Part shown: positions 6,776 through 16,199 of the stretch, piece by piece
Numbering within the stretch: the first letter of the stretch is position 1
Layout: every line of letters begins with the position of its first letter
Origin: Sagittula marina
GTDB taxonomy: Bacteria > Pseudomonadota > Alphaproteobacteria > Rhodobacterales > Rhodobacteraceae
Assembly (NCBI RefSeq): GCF_014196795.1
Contig: NZ_JACIEJ010000010.1
Location: forward strand, 62,001-126,000
Reading direction: 5' to 3'
Length of the DNA: 64,000 bases
Made by a program: the position numbers and the translations under genes
The notes under the pieces: model-generated
Databases searched by the model: none
What the model was told of the DNA's origin: nothing
What the model saw: only the letters and a program-made list of their open reading frames with translations

Positions 6776-9700
6776 ATGAAAAACACTTTCCCTGTGATTG
6801 GCGTTGGCGCCTCCGCCGGTGGCTTGGAAGCGTTGCGGGAGTTGTTCTCTGGAAAGTCCGGCGATGGCATGCCGGGGATGGCCTTCGTGGTGATCCAGCA
6901 CCTCGATCCGAACCATGAATCGCTCATGGCGCAGTTGATTGAGCGCTACACCAACATGACGGTGACGCAGGCCTGTGGCGGCGAGGACCTCGAAGAGAAC
7001 CACATCTATGTCATCCCGCCCGGACATGGTCTGTCTGTCCATGACGGCACCCTGCAACTGACCGAATTCACTGATCCGCGCGGATTGCGCCGTCCCATCG
7101 ACGATTTCTTTGAGGCGCTCGCCATTGACATCGGACCTCAGTCGGCCTGTGTCATCCTGTCTGGCACCGGTGCGGACGGCACGCGCGGCCTGCGGGCCAT
7201 CAAGGAGCACGGCGGGCTGTGCGTGGTGCAGACCCCCGAAAGCGCCAGCTACGACGGGATGCCGACGTCGGCGATTGGTACGGGTCTGGCAGACTTCGTG
7301 ACGCATCCCAGCGATATCCTGAGCGTGCTTGGACGCTTCTTCAAATACGGAAAAGACCTGCCCGACGACGAAAATTCGAACGAGATTTTCGACCATATCA
7401 CCGATATCTGCGATACGATTTCGGACACGTTGGGGCATGATTTCTCGATGTACAAACGGTCCACCCTGTCGCGGCGCATTGCCCGCCGGATGCAGGTGTT
7501 GGGACTGGAATCGCCCAAGGATTACCTCGACAGAGTGCGCCGCGACAGCGAGGAACGCTCGGCCCTGTTTTCCGACCTGCTGATCAACGTCACCCGATTT
7601 TTCCGCGATCCCGGCGAATTTGAACGGCTGGAAACCAAGGTCATCCAACCGCTGATCGACAGCTGTGAGCCTGAAGGCAGCATTCGCGTCTGGGTCGCGG
7701 GATGTTCCAGTGGCGAGGAGGCCTACTCCATCGCGATGCTGCTGCATCACAACATAATGAAAAGTGGCAAGTCCGTGCGCGCGCAAGTGTTTGCCACGGA
7801 CATCGACGCCAAGATGCTCGATATTGCGCGCGGCGGGACGTATCCGCTGGCCGCGCTGCCGGACATCCCCGAACACCTGCGCAACCGCTACACCGTGAAC
7901 AACAATTCCAGCTTTTCGGTGACCCAGTCCGTTCGGGATATGGTCCGGTTCAGCCTGCACAGCCTTATCAAGGACCCGCCCTTCCCCAAGATGGACCTTG
8001 TGTCCTGCCGCAACCTTTTGATCTATTTCGATGAGGATCTGCAGCGCGAGGTCGTGCCGCTGCTGCATTTCGCGCTGAGCGAAGAGGGATACCTGTTCCT
8101 TGGCTCCTCGGAAGCGATTGGCCGTTTTGAGGATCTGTTCCAGACCGAGGACCAGACGCACCGTCTGTTCAAGCGCAAACCTGCGATAGGTCGCTATAAT
8201 CTGCGCCTTCCGAAACGGCGCGGGACCCGTCAAACGGCCAGCCGCGAACGTCATGGTCAGGTGCCTCAGAGCCTGCCCGAGGATAGTTTCGAACAACAGG
8301 CGTTGCGCCGCCTTGCAGAGGCCTACGCACCTGTCAGCATGTTGCTCGACCCCAGTGGGAACCTCATTCAACGCTACGGTAACCTTTCGAAATTCCTGGA
8401 TTTTCCGGATCGGACGGACCGTCAGGTGCATGTGCCCAGCCTGGCCAAGCTTGGCCTGCGCGAAGTCATCGGCGGCCTTGTCCGCGACGCCAACACCAAT
8501 CAGCGACGCCTGATTTCGCGGGGCGTCGAGGTGCAGACCGGCTTTGGCACGCTTCCTTGCGATGTGATGTGCGAACCGTTGCGCGAAGAAGGCGCGCTGC
8601 TGGTGGTGATCCGTGAAACCGGCGACATGGTTCCCGGCGTGCCCGATGGTTTCGAGGAAGTTGCCCCTGATGAGAGCCACCTGCGCTACCTTGAGCAGGA
8701 GCTGCAAGCGACCCGTCATCGGCTGAACACCACCGTCGAAGAGCTTGAGACCACCAACGAGGAACTCAAAAGCTCGAACGAAGAAATGATGTCGATGAAC
8801 GAGGAGCTTCAGTCGACGAACGAAGAGTTGACGACGGTCAACGACGAACTGAAGAACAAGGTCGACCAGTTGATGATGGCCAACTCCGACCTGTCGAACT
8901 TCTTCAATTCCACCGAGCTCGTGGTTGTGGTGGTCGACGCCGAGGTCCGCATCCGCAGCTTTACCGAAGCAGCCGCCGAACTGTTCAATCTCAAAAGCCA
9001 GCACGTGGGGCGCCTTTTCTCGGACGTGTCCGGCGAACTGGATGACACCAATCTGATCTCGCCGTTGAACAAGGCCGTGGGTAAGGCGGAAACCAGCGAA
9101 TTCCGTATTTCCTCCAAGGCAATGCAGCGGGATTTCGTCGCGCGCACTCTGCCCTACCGGCGCCAGGATGGTGAATATGACGGTGCAACGCTGGTGTTGG
9201 CAGACGTCACCGAAGCGCTGCGTCTGGAGCAAAGCCTCGAAGAGGAACGTCAACGCTTGCGGCTGGCGCTCGAAGTGGCGCGCATCGGTATTTGGGAATA
9301 CGAGCCTGAAACCGACGTCATCCGCATCGACGAAACCGAGCGCAAACTGCTCGATCTGGGTGCAGATTTCGACGACCGGATGGAGCCGCTCCTTGCCCGG
9401 CTGCGCTCGGAAGACCGTGATCGCGTGAACCAGGCGCTCCGCCAATCCATGAACGGCACGCGTGATTTCAACGAGACGTTCTCTATTGAACTGGCCGATG
9501 GCCGCGTTCGTTGGCTGCACGGCATGGGTCGCCGGTTCGAGCGTGACAACAGCAACAAATTCGTCGGCGTGACCTATGATGTCACCGCCGAACGAGACCT
9601 GCTGGACCAGCGGGAACTGATGATCCGCGAGATGAACCACCGGGTGAAGAACCTTTTCGCCATCATCTCTGCGCTGATTTCGATTTCATCGCGCGAGGCA

Positions 9701-10180
9701 GAAGACGTGTCAGCCTTTGCGATCAGCCTGCGTTCCCGCATCCGCGCGCTGGCCGAAAGCCACGGCCTGACCAACAACGGGGCCGATGTGCAGCACGCCA
9801 TGCTGCACGAGCTCGTGCAAACTGTCCTGCGACCGTCGCTGTCGTCGCAGACGATCAAGCTGTCGGGACCTGATCTGGAGATTCAAGTCGATCAGATCAC
9901 ATCGCTGGCGCTGATCCTGCATGAGTGGGGTACAAATTCCACGAAATATGGCGCTTTGTCCTTGCCCGATGGCAAGCTGAGCATCACGGTCAGTGTCCAA
10001 GCCGCAACTGCGCATATTCGGTGGATCGAAACTGGACGCACGGATCAGATGACCGAAAGACCCGGTTTTGGCACCTCCCTTGTGGAGGCGACCGCGCATC
10101 AGTTGCAGGGGTCGGTGTCAGGCGCTGCGACGGAAAACGGCTTTGAACGGACGCTGACGATTCCCTACACAGCAACCTGA
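6776..10180 (+). CDS. CheB-CheR-PAS-PAS-HWE histidine kinase fusion
   Basis: A 1134-aa multidomain signalling protein. Residues 1-190 form a CheB methylesterase with catalytic Ser13 (GASAGG), His42 and Asp134 (GTGADG). Residues about 215-480 form a CheR methyltransferase with an SAM site at VAGCSSGEEAYS. A coiled coil rich in N-E-E-L repeats (about 640-705) leads to two PAS domains. The C-terminus is an HWE/HisKA_2 kinase: phosphoacceptor His in EMNHRVKNLF, ATP-binding ALILHEWGTNSTKYGAL and a GFGTSL lid. There is no transmembrane segment, so it is cytoplasmic. The LOV protein just upstream and the receiver protein just downstream are its likely input and output partners. Confidence 0.93.
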   Translation: MKNTFPVIGVGASAGGLEALRELFSGKSGDGMPGMAFVVIQHLDPNHESLMAQLIERYTNMTVTQACGGEDLEENHIYVIPPGHGLSVHDGTLQLTEFTDPRGLRRPIDDFFEALAIDIGPQSACVILSGTGADGTRGLRAIKEHGGLCVVQTPESASYDGMPTSAIGTGLADFVTHPSDILSVLGRFFKYGKDLPDDENSNEIFDHITDICDTISDTLGHDFSMYKRSTLSRRIARRMQVLGLESPKDYLDRVRRDSEERSALFSDLLINVTRFFRDPGEFERLETKVIQPLIDSCEPEGSIRVWVAGCSSGEEAYSIAMLLHHNIMKSGKSVRAQVFATDIDAKMLDIARGGTYPLAALPDIPEHLRNRYTVNNNSSFSVTQSVRDMVRFSLHSLIKDPPFPKMDLVSCRNLLIYFDEDLQREVVPLLHFALSEEGYLFLGSSEAIGRFEDLFQTEDQTHRLFKRKPAIGRYNLRLPKRRGTRQTASRERHGQVPQSLPEDSFEQQALRRLAEAYAPVSMLLDPSGNLIQRYGNLSKFLDFPDRTDRQVHVPSLAKLGLREVIGGLVRDANTNQRRLISRGVEVQTGFGTLPCDVMCEPLREEGALLVVIRETGDMVPGVPDGFEEVAPDESHLRYLEQELQATRHRLNTTVEELETTNEELKSSNEEMMSMNEELQSTNEELTTVNDELKNKVDQLMMANSDLSNFFNSTELVVVVVDAEVRIRSFTEAAAELFNLKSQHVGRLFSDVSGELDDTNLISPLNKAVGKAETSEFRISSKAMQRDFVARTLPYRRQDGEYDGATLVLADVTEALRLEQSLEEERQRLRLALEVARIGIWEYEPETDVIRIDETERKLLDLGADFDDRMEPLLARLRSEDRDRVNQALRQSMNGTRDFNETFSIELADGRVRWLHGMGRRFERDNSNKFVGVTYDVTAERDLLDQRELMIREMNHRVKNLFAIISALISISSREAEDVSAFAISLRSRIRALAESHGLTNNGADVQHAMLHELVQTVLRPSLSSQTIKLSGPDLEIQVDQITSLALILHEWGTNSTKYGALSLPDGKLSITVSVQAATAHIRWIETGRTDQMTERPGFGTSLVEATAHQLQGSVSGAATENGFERTLTIPYTAT

Positions 10181-10182
10181 GG

Positions 10183-10578
10183 TTACTCGGCGGCGGTCGG
10201 TGTCTTGACTTCGTAGCTGTCAAGCGCTTCGCAGACTTGCTGCGGCAGGGCCGGTTTGTGCAGACGGGGCGCGTCGTGAAATTCTGCCTGCAGGTTCGCC
10301 GGGCTCAGGTCGCCGCTGATAAACACAAGGCCAACGCCACGGTCGCGCAATTCGCGCGCCAAAGGCCAGACTTGTTCCTTGCCGATGTTGATGTCGAGAA
10401 GGGCAAGTTCGGGTGTCGAGCCTTCGATCAATTCAAACGCCTGCTGCATGCTGAACGCCGGACCAAGCACATTCAGGCCGCAATCCTCGACCGTGGCGGC
10501 GAGATCCATCGCAATCAGTGCCTCATCGTCCAGCACAAGGACCGTACCTGTATTCACTTTCGGCGTTTCAAACGTCAC
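10183..10578 (-). CDS. Single-domain response regulator (receiver)
   Basis: A 131-aa CheY-like receiver without an output domain. Asp17/Asp18 form the acidic pocket, Asp62 in LALLDINIG is the phosphoacceptor, Ser88 takes the switch position and Lys108 is the conserved lysine. The GTG start at 10578 is chosen because AGGAG lies seven bases upstream and the extra residues of the longer frame are not family-like. It converges on the hybrid kinase with a 2-bp gap and is the likely phosphotransfer partner. Upstream is a good match to a sigma EcfG promoter, which suggests induction in the general stress response. Confidence 0.88.
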   Translation of the reverse strand: MTFETPKVNTGTVLVLDDEALIAMDLAATVEDCGLNVLGPAFSMQQAFELIEGSTPELALLDINIGKEQVWPLARELRDRGVGLVFISGDLSPANLQAEFHDAPRLHKPALPQQVCEALDSYEVKTPTAAE

Positions 10579-10613
10579 CTGCTGGCTCCTGTCATGGCGA
10601 ATAGTGGGTGTGA

Positions 10614-10638
10614 AACGGGATACAGCACATTTGGTTCC
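10614..10638 (-). promoter_or_regulatory. Sigma EcfG-type (general stress response) promoter
   Basis: On the minus strand GGAAC (10638-10634) and CGTT (10617-10614) are separated by exactly 16 bases. This matches the alphaproteobacterial EcfG consensus GGAAC-N16/17-CGTT. It lies 35 bp upstream of the GTG start of the receiver gene, giving an untranslated leader of roughly 30 bases. Confidence 0.6.
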
Positions 10639-10785
10639 CGCAAAAACCAGAGACATTATTTGCAAGTGACTAAAATACACAACCCTTACCATATGATTGA
10701 TATTGAAGGGGTCTCTGCCAGCCGTGACCTTGGAGCGCCGCTGGAATTGCTTTATACGCGTGCCGTCCACTCCGAGGATTTCACC

Positions 10786-11331
10786 ATGCCTTCAATGCGT
10801 TCCGTCCTGCCACCGCTGCCGAGCGGGCCCTTTCGATTCTTTGCGCTCGACGTCGAGACAGCGAACAATCAACGCGGGAGTATCTGCCAGATGGGCCTCG
10901 CAGGGGTGCGACATTCCGGCCAGATCGAAACATGGACATGTTTTGTTGATCCTCAAACCGACGATTGGTCCTGCACCCGGATCCATGGCATCACCGGCAG
11001 CCATGTTCTCGGCGCGCCACTGATCTGCGATGTGATCGACCTGCTTGAAGATCCGTTGAGCGACCACGTGATTTACCAGCATTCCGGATTTGACCGCGCG
11101 GCCATCGCCGCCGCCTGCAAAACCCATCAGCGCGACGCCCCGGACTGGCAATGGCGCGACAGCGTACAGGTGGCGCGCAAGGCCTGGCCAGAGCTGAAGG
11201 GAAACGGCGGGCACGGGCTGGCGTCCCTGAAACAGCACCTCGGTTTGTCCTTCCGCCACCATGACGCCGGCGAAGATGCGCGTGCTGCTGCAGAGGTGGT
11301 CCTGCGCGCCGAGACGGTATTTGCTGGCTGA
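10786..11331 (+). CDS. DEDDh-type 3'-5' exonuclease
   Basis: A 181-aa exonuclease of the DnaQ-like DEDDh group. The four acidic metal ligands and the His are visible: FFALDVETA (Asp, Glu), YQHSGFDRAA (Asp) and HHDAGEDARAA (His and Asp). The size fits a stand-alone proofreading- or epsilon-like exonuclease that trims single-stranded DNA or RNA. ATG 10786 has GAGG upstream; the longer open frame runs back across the intergenic region and into the divergent receiver gene and is discounted. It appears to be a single-gene unit; its 3' end is followed by a 246-bp non-coding stretch. Confidence 0.85.
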   Translation: MPSMRSVLPPLPSGPFRFFALDVETANNQRGSICQMGLAGVRHSGQIETWTCFVDPQTDDWSCTRIHGITGSHVLGAPLICDVIDLLEDPLSDHVIYQHSGFDRAAIAAACKTHQRDAPDWQWRDSVQVARKAWPELKGNGGHGLASLKQHLGLSFRHHDAGEDARAAAEVVLRAETVFAG

Positions 11332-11577
11332 GTCCTTGCCAAGGATCATGACTGCGTCGCCTGTTTTTTGATCAAACTGGCTGTGACGATGCGTCACCAG
11401 GCGTTTAATGGTTCATCCGTTGCCGTGAGGACTTCTGGTAACAGACTGATAAAACGTCTTATTTCGGGTATGCATTTCGCTCATGCCCACCACGCATCAC
11501 CTCATGCAGCATCGGCATTTGCATATCGTCAACGCTGCTCCTTACGCTCCGACCATCAAAAAATCAGGGAGCCCTTC
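11332..11577. other. Intergenic leader upstream of first peptide-transporter operon
   Basis: 246 bp without a plausible gene. It is more AT-rich than its surroundings near 11440-11480 and should hold the promoter of the peptide transporter operon. I see no convincing hexamer pair, terminator or riboswitch. Confidence 0.4.
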
Positions 11578-13137
11578 ATGTCATTTCTAAAATCTTGCGT
11601 TGCAGCCACGGCGCTGGCGACCGCCTTTGCAGGAACCGCCCACGCCGAAATCAGTGTCAATGTTGCCTATGACGCGGACCCGGTATCGCTCGACCCGTAT
11701 GAGCAGCTTTCCGGTGGTACGCTGCAGCTCAACCACATGGTTTTTGACCCGCTGGTGCGCTGGACGCAGGACCTGCAATTCGAAGGCCGTCTGGCGGACA
11801 GCTGGGAACAGATCGACGACACCACCATGCGCTTCAATCTGCGCGAAGGCGTCAAGTTCCACTCCGGCAACGAGATGACCGCCAAGGACATCGAATGGAC
11901 CTTTGACCGCATCAAGCAATCCCCCGATTTCAAGGGCATTTTCGCCCCCTTCACCGGTATCGAGGTGGTGGACGATTACACCGTTGATCTGAAGACAGCC
12001 GAGCCCTACCCGCTCGTTCTGCACACCGCGACCTATCTCTTCGCGATGGATTCCGAGTTCTATACCGGCGAGACCGAAGACGGTGCCGACAAGGCCGAAG
12101 TGGTCAAGCACGGCGACAGCTTTGCCTCGCGCAACATCTCCGGCACCGGCCCGTTTACAGTGTCCGAACGTGAGCAGGGCGTGAAGGTCACTTTCGACCG
12201 TTTTGACGGCTACTGGGACACTGAATCCGAGGGCAACGTTGACGAGATCGTCCTGACCCCGATCAAGGAAGACCCGACGCGCGTGGCGGCCCTGCTGTCC
12301 GGCGACGTGGACTTCATCGCGCCGGTGCCGCCGACCGACCTCAAGCGTCTCGAAGATGCCGACGGCGTGAACCTGATCACCATGCCCGGCACGCGCATCA
12401 TCACCCTTCAGATGAACCAGGAGCGTGTCGAAGCCTTCAAGGACCCCAAAGTTCGCATGGCCGTCGACTATGCCGTGAACAACGCGGGCATCGTGGACCG
12501 CATCATGCGCGGCTTCGGCACCGTGGCGGCGCAGGCTTCCCCGGTGGGCTACGCAGGCCACGTCGAGGGCATGGAACCGCGCTATGACGTGGCGAAGGCC
12601 AAGGAACTGATGGCCGAAGCAGGCTACGAGGATGGCTTTTCCATCACCATGATGGCGCCGAACAACCGCTATGTGAACGACGACAAGATCGCGCAGGCGG
12701 TGTCCTCGATGCTGAGCCAGATCGGCATCACGGTCGACCTTCAGACCCTGCCGAAAGCGCAATACTGGCCGGAATTCGATGCACGCGCTGCGGACATCAT
12801 GATGATCGGCTGGCACTCGGACACCGAGGATTCGGCCAACTTCCACCAGTTCCTGACCGCCTGCCCGGACGAAGAGACCGGCAACGGCCAGTACAACTCC
12901 GGCAACTTCTGCAACGAAGAAGCCGACGCACTGATGGTCAAGGCCAACAACGAAACCGACCCGGAAGCGCGCGCCGCCCTCCTGCAAGAGCTGGAGCAGC
13001 TGCTGTTCGACGAAGCGGCCTTTATCCCGCTGCATTGGCAGGACCTTGCCTGGGGCGCGAAGGACGGCATGAACGCGGATGAAATCGTGAACGCGCTGAA
13101 CTTCCCTTACTTCGGCGATCTGGTCGTCTCCGAGTAA
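11578..13137 (+). CDS. Peptide ABC transporter, periplasmic substrate-binding protein (family 5)
   Basis: A 519-aa solute-binding protein of the DppA/OppA family that captures di- or oligopeptides in the periplasm. A signal peptide of about 23 residues ends AGTAHA, followed by the family start A-Y-D-A-D-P-V-S-L-D-P-Y and the block REGVKFHSGNEMTAKDIEWT. ATG 11578 with AGGGAG upstream is the start; the longer open frame has no signal-sequence character. It heads an operon with two permeases and two ATPases. The 125-bp gap before the permease contains a strong hairpin, so this gene may be expressed above the membrane genes. Confidence 0.92.
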   Translation: MSFLKSCVAATALATAFAGTAHAEISVNVAYDADPVSLDPYEQLSGGTLQLNHMVFDPLVRWTQDLQFEGRLADSWEQIDDTTMRFNLREGVKFHSGNEMTAKDIEWTFDRIKQSPDFKGIFAPFTGIEVVDDYTVDLKTAEPYPLVLHTATYLFAMDSEFYTGETEDGADKAEVVKHGDSFASRNISGTGPFTVSEREQGVKVTFDRFDGYWDTESEGNVDEIVLTPIKEDPTRVAALLSGDVDFIAPVPPTDLKRLEDADGVNLITMPGTRIITLQMNQERVEAFKDPKVRMAVDYAVNNAGIVDRIMRGFGTVAAQASPVGYAGHVEGMEPRYDVAKAKELMAEAGYEDGFSITMMAPNNRYVNDDKIAQAVSSMLSQIGITVDLQTLPKAQYWPEFDARAADIMMIGWHSDTEDSANFHQFLTACPDEETGNGQYNSGNFCNEEADALMVKANNETDPEARAALLQELEQLLFDEAAFIPLHWQDLAWGAKDGMNADEIVNALNFPYFGDLVVSE

Positions 13138-13173
13138 TCGACTTTCGCGGGGGTACTGCCCCTCGATGACTGC

Positions 13174-13211
13174 CGCGGGCCATGGTTTGAGTGACTGAAC
13201 CATGGCCCGCG
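13174..13211 (+). repeat. Strong intercistronic stem-loop between binding protein and permease
   Basis: CGCGGGCCATGGTT (13174-13187) and its exact reverse complement (13198-13211) form a 14-bp perfect stem with a 10-base loop. No T-run follows, so it is more likely an mRNA-stabilising or attenuating element than a full terminator. It would favour high levels of the binding protein relative to the permeases. Confidence 0.75.
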
Positions 13212-13262
13212 TGCACATCTGCCGGGACATTCCGGCCAAGAACTCCAAGAGGACCGCCATTC

Positions 13263-14243
13263 ATGTTCGCCTACCTCGTCAAACGAGTCTTTCAGGCCAT
13301 CGCCGTGATGCTGGTGATTTCCCTGATCGGCTTTGCCATTCAGGGCAATCTCGGTGATCCCCTCCGCGAACTGGTGGGCCAGTCCGTGTCAGAGGAAGTC
13401 CGCCAGGAGCTGCGCGACGATCTGGGGCTGAACGATCCCTTTCTGGTGCAATACTGGCGGTTCCTCGGCAACGCGCTGCAGGGCGACCTCGGCACCTCGT
13501 ATTTCTTCAAGGAGCCCGCCGTCGACGTGATCCTGAAAAAGCTGCCCGCCACGCTGGAGCTGGTGTTTGGCGCGACGCTGATCATTGTCGGGCTGTCCGT
13601 GCCGCTTGGCGTCTATACAGCGATCAAGCCGAATTCATGGATCAGCCGCGCCATCATGGCGATTTCCATCATCGGCATTTCCATCCCGGTGTTCCTGACC
13701 GCCATCCTGATGATCTACCTGTTTTCGGTCGAATTGGGCTGGGCCCCGTCGTTCGGCCGCGGCGAAACGGTGCATGTGATCGGCTACTGGGACACGAATT
13801 TCCTGACCGTGGACGGCTGGGCGCATATCATCATGCCGTCGATCGCGCTGTCGTCCATCATGCTGCCCATGTTCATCCGGCTGATCCGGGCCGAGATGAT
13901 GGAAGTGCTGCAATCGGAATACGTCCGCTTTGCCAAGGCCAAGGGCATCGCACCATGGCGCATCTACTTTGTCCACGCTTTGAAAAACACGCTGCTGCCC
14001 GTCATCACCGTGGGCGGCGTGCAGATCGGCACCATGGTTGCCTACACCATCCTGACCGAAACCGTGTTCAGCTGGCCGGGCATGGGGTCCATGTTCCTTG
14101 AGGCCGTGAACCGCGTCGATACGCCCCTGATCGTGGCTTACCTGATCGTCGTCGGCTTTATCTTCGTGGTGACAAACACAATCGTCGACCTGATCTACGG
14201 GTTGGTCAATCCCACCGTCAAACTCGCGAGGCTGGGCGCATGA
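13263..14243 (+). CDS. Peptide ABC transporter permease, DppB type
   Basis: A 326-aa inner-membrane permease of the DppB/OppB family with about six membrane segments. The family N-terminus F-A-Y-L-V-K-R-V-F-Q and the first long periplasmic loop are present, and the cytoplasmic EAA loop that contacts the ATPase reads YVRFAKAKGIAPWRIYFVHALKN in its usual place (about residue 220). AGAGGA precedes ATG 13263. The stop overlaps the next start (ATGA), coupling it to the second permease. Confidence 0.93.
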   Translation: MFAYLVKRVFQAIAVMLVISLIGFAIQGNLGDPLRELVGQSVSEEVRQELRDDLGLNDPFLVQYWRFLGNALQGDLGTSYFFKEPAVDVILKKLPATLELVFGATLIIVGLSVPLGVYTAIKPNSWISRAIMAISIIGISIPVFLTAILMIYLFSVELGWAPSFGRGETVHVIGYWDTNFLTVDGWAHIIMPSIALSSIMLPMFIRLIRAEMMEVLQSEYVRFAKAKGIAPWRIYFVHALKNTLLPVITVGGVQIGTMVAYTILTETVFSWPGMGSMFLEAVNRVDTPLIVAYLIVVGFIFVVTNTIVDLIYGLVNPTVKLARLGA

Positions 14244-15202
14244 CCGACCAATCCGCTGAAAATCCCGTGCTGATCGCGCGCCGCCCGTCCCGCCTCAAGG
14301 AGATCTGGCAGGGCAACATTGGCTACAGCTTTCGCCGCAACCCGGTGGCCATCGTGTCGCTGGCGGTCTTTGTGATCATCACGGCGCTGGCGCTGCTGGC
14401 CCCGGTGCTGGCCCCGTTTGACCCCTATGATCCGGCCTCCATCGACATCATGAACAGCGAATACCCGCCCGCGTGGGTGGACGGATCGCTGCCGGGGTTC
14501 TGGCTGGGCACCGATGACCAGGGCCGCGATTTGTGGTCCACGATCCTCTACGGCACGCGCCTGTCGCTGATGATCGGCCTGTGCGCCGTGGTGGTGCAAG
14601 CGTTCCTCGGCATTTCCATCGGCCTGATCTCTGGCTACGTGGGCGGGCGCACGGACAGCATCCTGATGCGCCTCGCAGACATTCAGTTGTCGTTTTCGAC
14701 GCTTATGGTGGCCATCATCTTCCTGGCACTGACGCAGGCGCTGTTCGGGTCCGAGGTGTTTGCGCAATACGCCGTCTTCTTTTTGATCGCGGTGATCGGC
14801 GTGGCGGAGTGGCCGCAATACGCCCGCACCGTGCGCGCCACCGTTCTGGCGGAAAAGAAAAAGGAATACGTCGATTCCGTGCGTGTCCTTGGCTTTGGCC
14901 CCGGTCGCATCATGGTGCGCCACATCCTGCCGAATTCGCTGTCGCCGATTTTTGTGATCTCCACGGTGCAGGTGGCCAACGCGATTATCTCCGAAGCCTC
15001 TCTGTCGTTCCTTGGCCTTGGGATGCCACCGTCGCAGCCCTCGCTTGGATCGCTGATTTCCGCAGGCTTCGACTACATCCTGTCTGGTTCGTGGTGGATC
15101 ACCGTGATCCCCGGCGTGGTGCTGGTGGTGCTGGTGCTGGTCATCAACCTGCTGGGCGACTGGGTGCGTGATGTGCTCAACCCGAAACTCTACAAGGGGT
15201 GA
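14240..15202 (+). CDS. Peptide ABC transporter permease, DppC type
   Basis: A 320-aa partner permease of the DppC/OppC family. It has a cytoplasmic N-terminal arm, the usual P-V-L-A-P-F-D-P-Y segment after the first helix, the WLGTDDQGRDLWSTILYGTR loop and the EAA motif region YVDSVRVLGFGPGRIMVRHI. It overlaps the preceding permease by 4 bp. Together the two permeases form the translocation pore for peptides bound by the 11578 protein. Confidence 0.93.
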   Translation: MTDQSAENPVLIARRPSRLKEIWQGNIGYSFRRNPVAIVSLAVFVIITALALLAPVLAPFDPYDPASIDIMNSEYPPAWVDGSLPGFWLGTDDQGRDLWSTILYGTRLSLMIGLCAVVVQAFLGISIGLISGYVGGRTDSILMRLADIQLSFSTLMVAIIFLALTQALFGSEVFAQYAVFFLIAVIGVAEWPQYARTVRATVLAEKKKEYVDSVRVLGFGPGRIMVRHILPNSLSPIFVISTVQVANAIISEASLSFLGLGMPPSQPSLGSLISAGFDYILSGSWWITVIPGVVLVVLVLVINLLGDWVRDVLNPKLYKG

Positions 15203-15206
15203 TGAC

Positions 15207-16199
15207 ATGAGCCTGCTTTCCGTCCGTGACCTTACCGTCAAATTCTCGAACCGCGGCCAGTCTGTCACCGCGCTGAACGGCATCTCCTTCGACATTGCGC
15301 GCGGCGAACGCGTGGGCGTGGTGGGTGAATCCGGCGCGGGCAAGTCGATCACCGGCTTTGCCATGATGAACCTGCTGTCCCGCCCCGGCTACATCGACGG
15401 CGGGCAAGTCCTGTTCGAAGGCAAGGACGTTCTGAAGATGTCCGCCCGAGAGCAACGATCGTTGCGCGGCAACCGGATGGCGATGATCTTTCAGGATCCG
15501 ATGGTCACGCTGAACCCCGTGCTGACCATCGGTCAGCAGATGGTGGAAACGCTCCGCGCCCACCGCAAGCTGTCCCACGAAGAGGCCCGCCAGATCGCCA
15601 CGGTCAAGCTCAAGGAGGTCTACATCCCCTCACCCGAGGCGCGGCTGGACCAGTATCCGCACGAATTGTCCGGCGGGATGCGCCAGCGGATCGTGATCGC
15701 CATGGCGCTGCTGCTCGACCCGCAGCTTATCATCGCGGACGAGCCGACCACCGCGCTTGACGTGACGATCCAGGCCGACATCATGGAACTGCTGCTGGAG
15801 ATGTGCCGGTCGAACATGGTGGGGCTGATGCTGATCACCCATGACCTTGGCGTCGTGTCACAGGTGACGGAACGCACGCTGGTCATGTACGCGGGCCGCA
15901 TCATCGAGGCGGGCAAGACCCGGTCGATCATCAATGACCCGCAGCACCCCTATACCCAAGGGCTGATCAACGCGCTGCCGCAACAGACCCCGCCGGGATC
16001 GCGCCTGAAACAGATCCCCGGCTCGATGCCGTCGCTCAACGCCATGCCATCGGGTTGTCCATTCCACCCGCGCTGCCCGCTGGCCAACGACCTGTGTCGC
16101 ACGACCATGCCCAAAGTGGTGCAGTACGCCGACGTGGAAGTCGCCTGCCACGAGGTGCAACGCCTGCAATCGGACCTTACATCGGAGGCGGCCCAATGA
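15207..16199 (+). CDS. Peptide ABC transporter ATP-binding protein, DppD type
   Basis: A 330-aa ATPase with Walker A GESGAGKS, Q-loop FQDPMVTLNP, signature LSGGMRQR and Walker B LIIADEPTTALD, followed by the switch His in THDLG. The C-terminal oligopeptide-transporter extension carries the Cys-rich segment GCPFHPRCPLANDLC typical of DppD/OppD, where some homologues bind an Fe-S cluster. ATG 15207 follows the permease stop by 4 bp. It pairs with the next ATPase. Confidence 0.93.
   Translation: MSLLSVRDLTVKFSNRGQSVTALNGISFDIARGERVGVVGESGAGKSITGFAMMNLLSRPGYIDGGQVLFEGKDVLKMSAREQRSLRGNRMAMIFQDPMVTLNPVLTIGQQMVETLRAHRKLSHEEARQIATVKLKEVYIPSPEARLDQYPHELSGGMRQRIVIAMALLLDPQLIIADEPTTALDVTIQADIMELLLEMCRSNMVGLMLITHDLGVVSQVTERTLVMYAGRIIEAGKTRSIINDPQHPYTQGLINALPQQTPPGSRLKQIPGSMPSLNAMPSGCPFHPRCPLANDLCRTTMPKVVQYADVEVACHEVQRLQSDLTSEAAQ

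Noticed and set aside
6722-9640. 972-codon open frame on the minus strand
   Set aside because: It lies antisense to the CheB-CheR-HWE fusion, whose domains are fully recognisable; the antisense product is rich in His, Gln and Arg with no domain, as expected from a GC-rich shadow frame.
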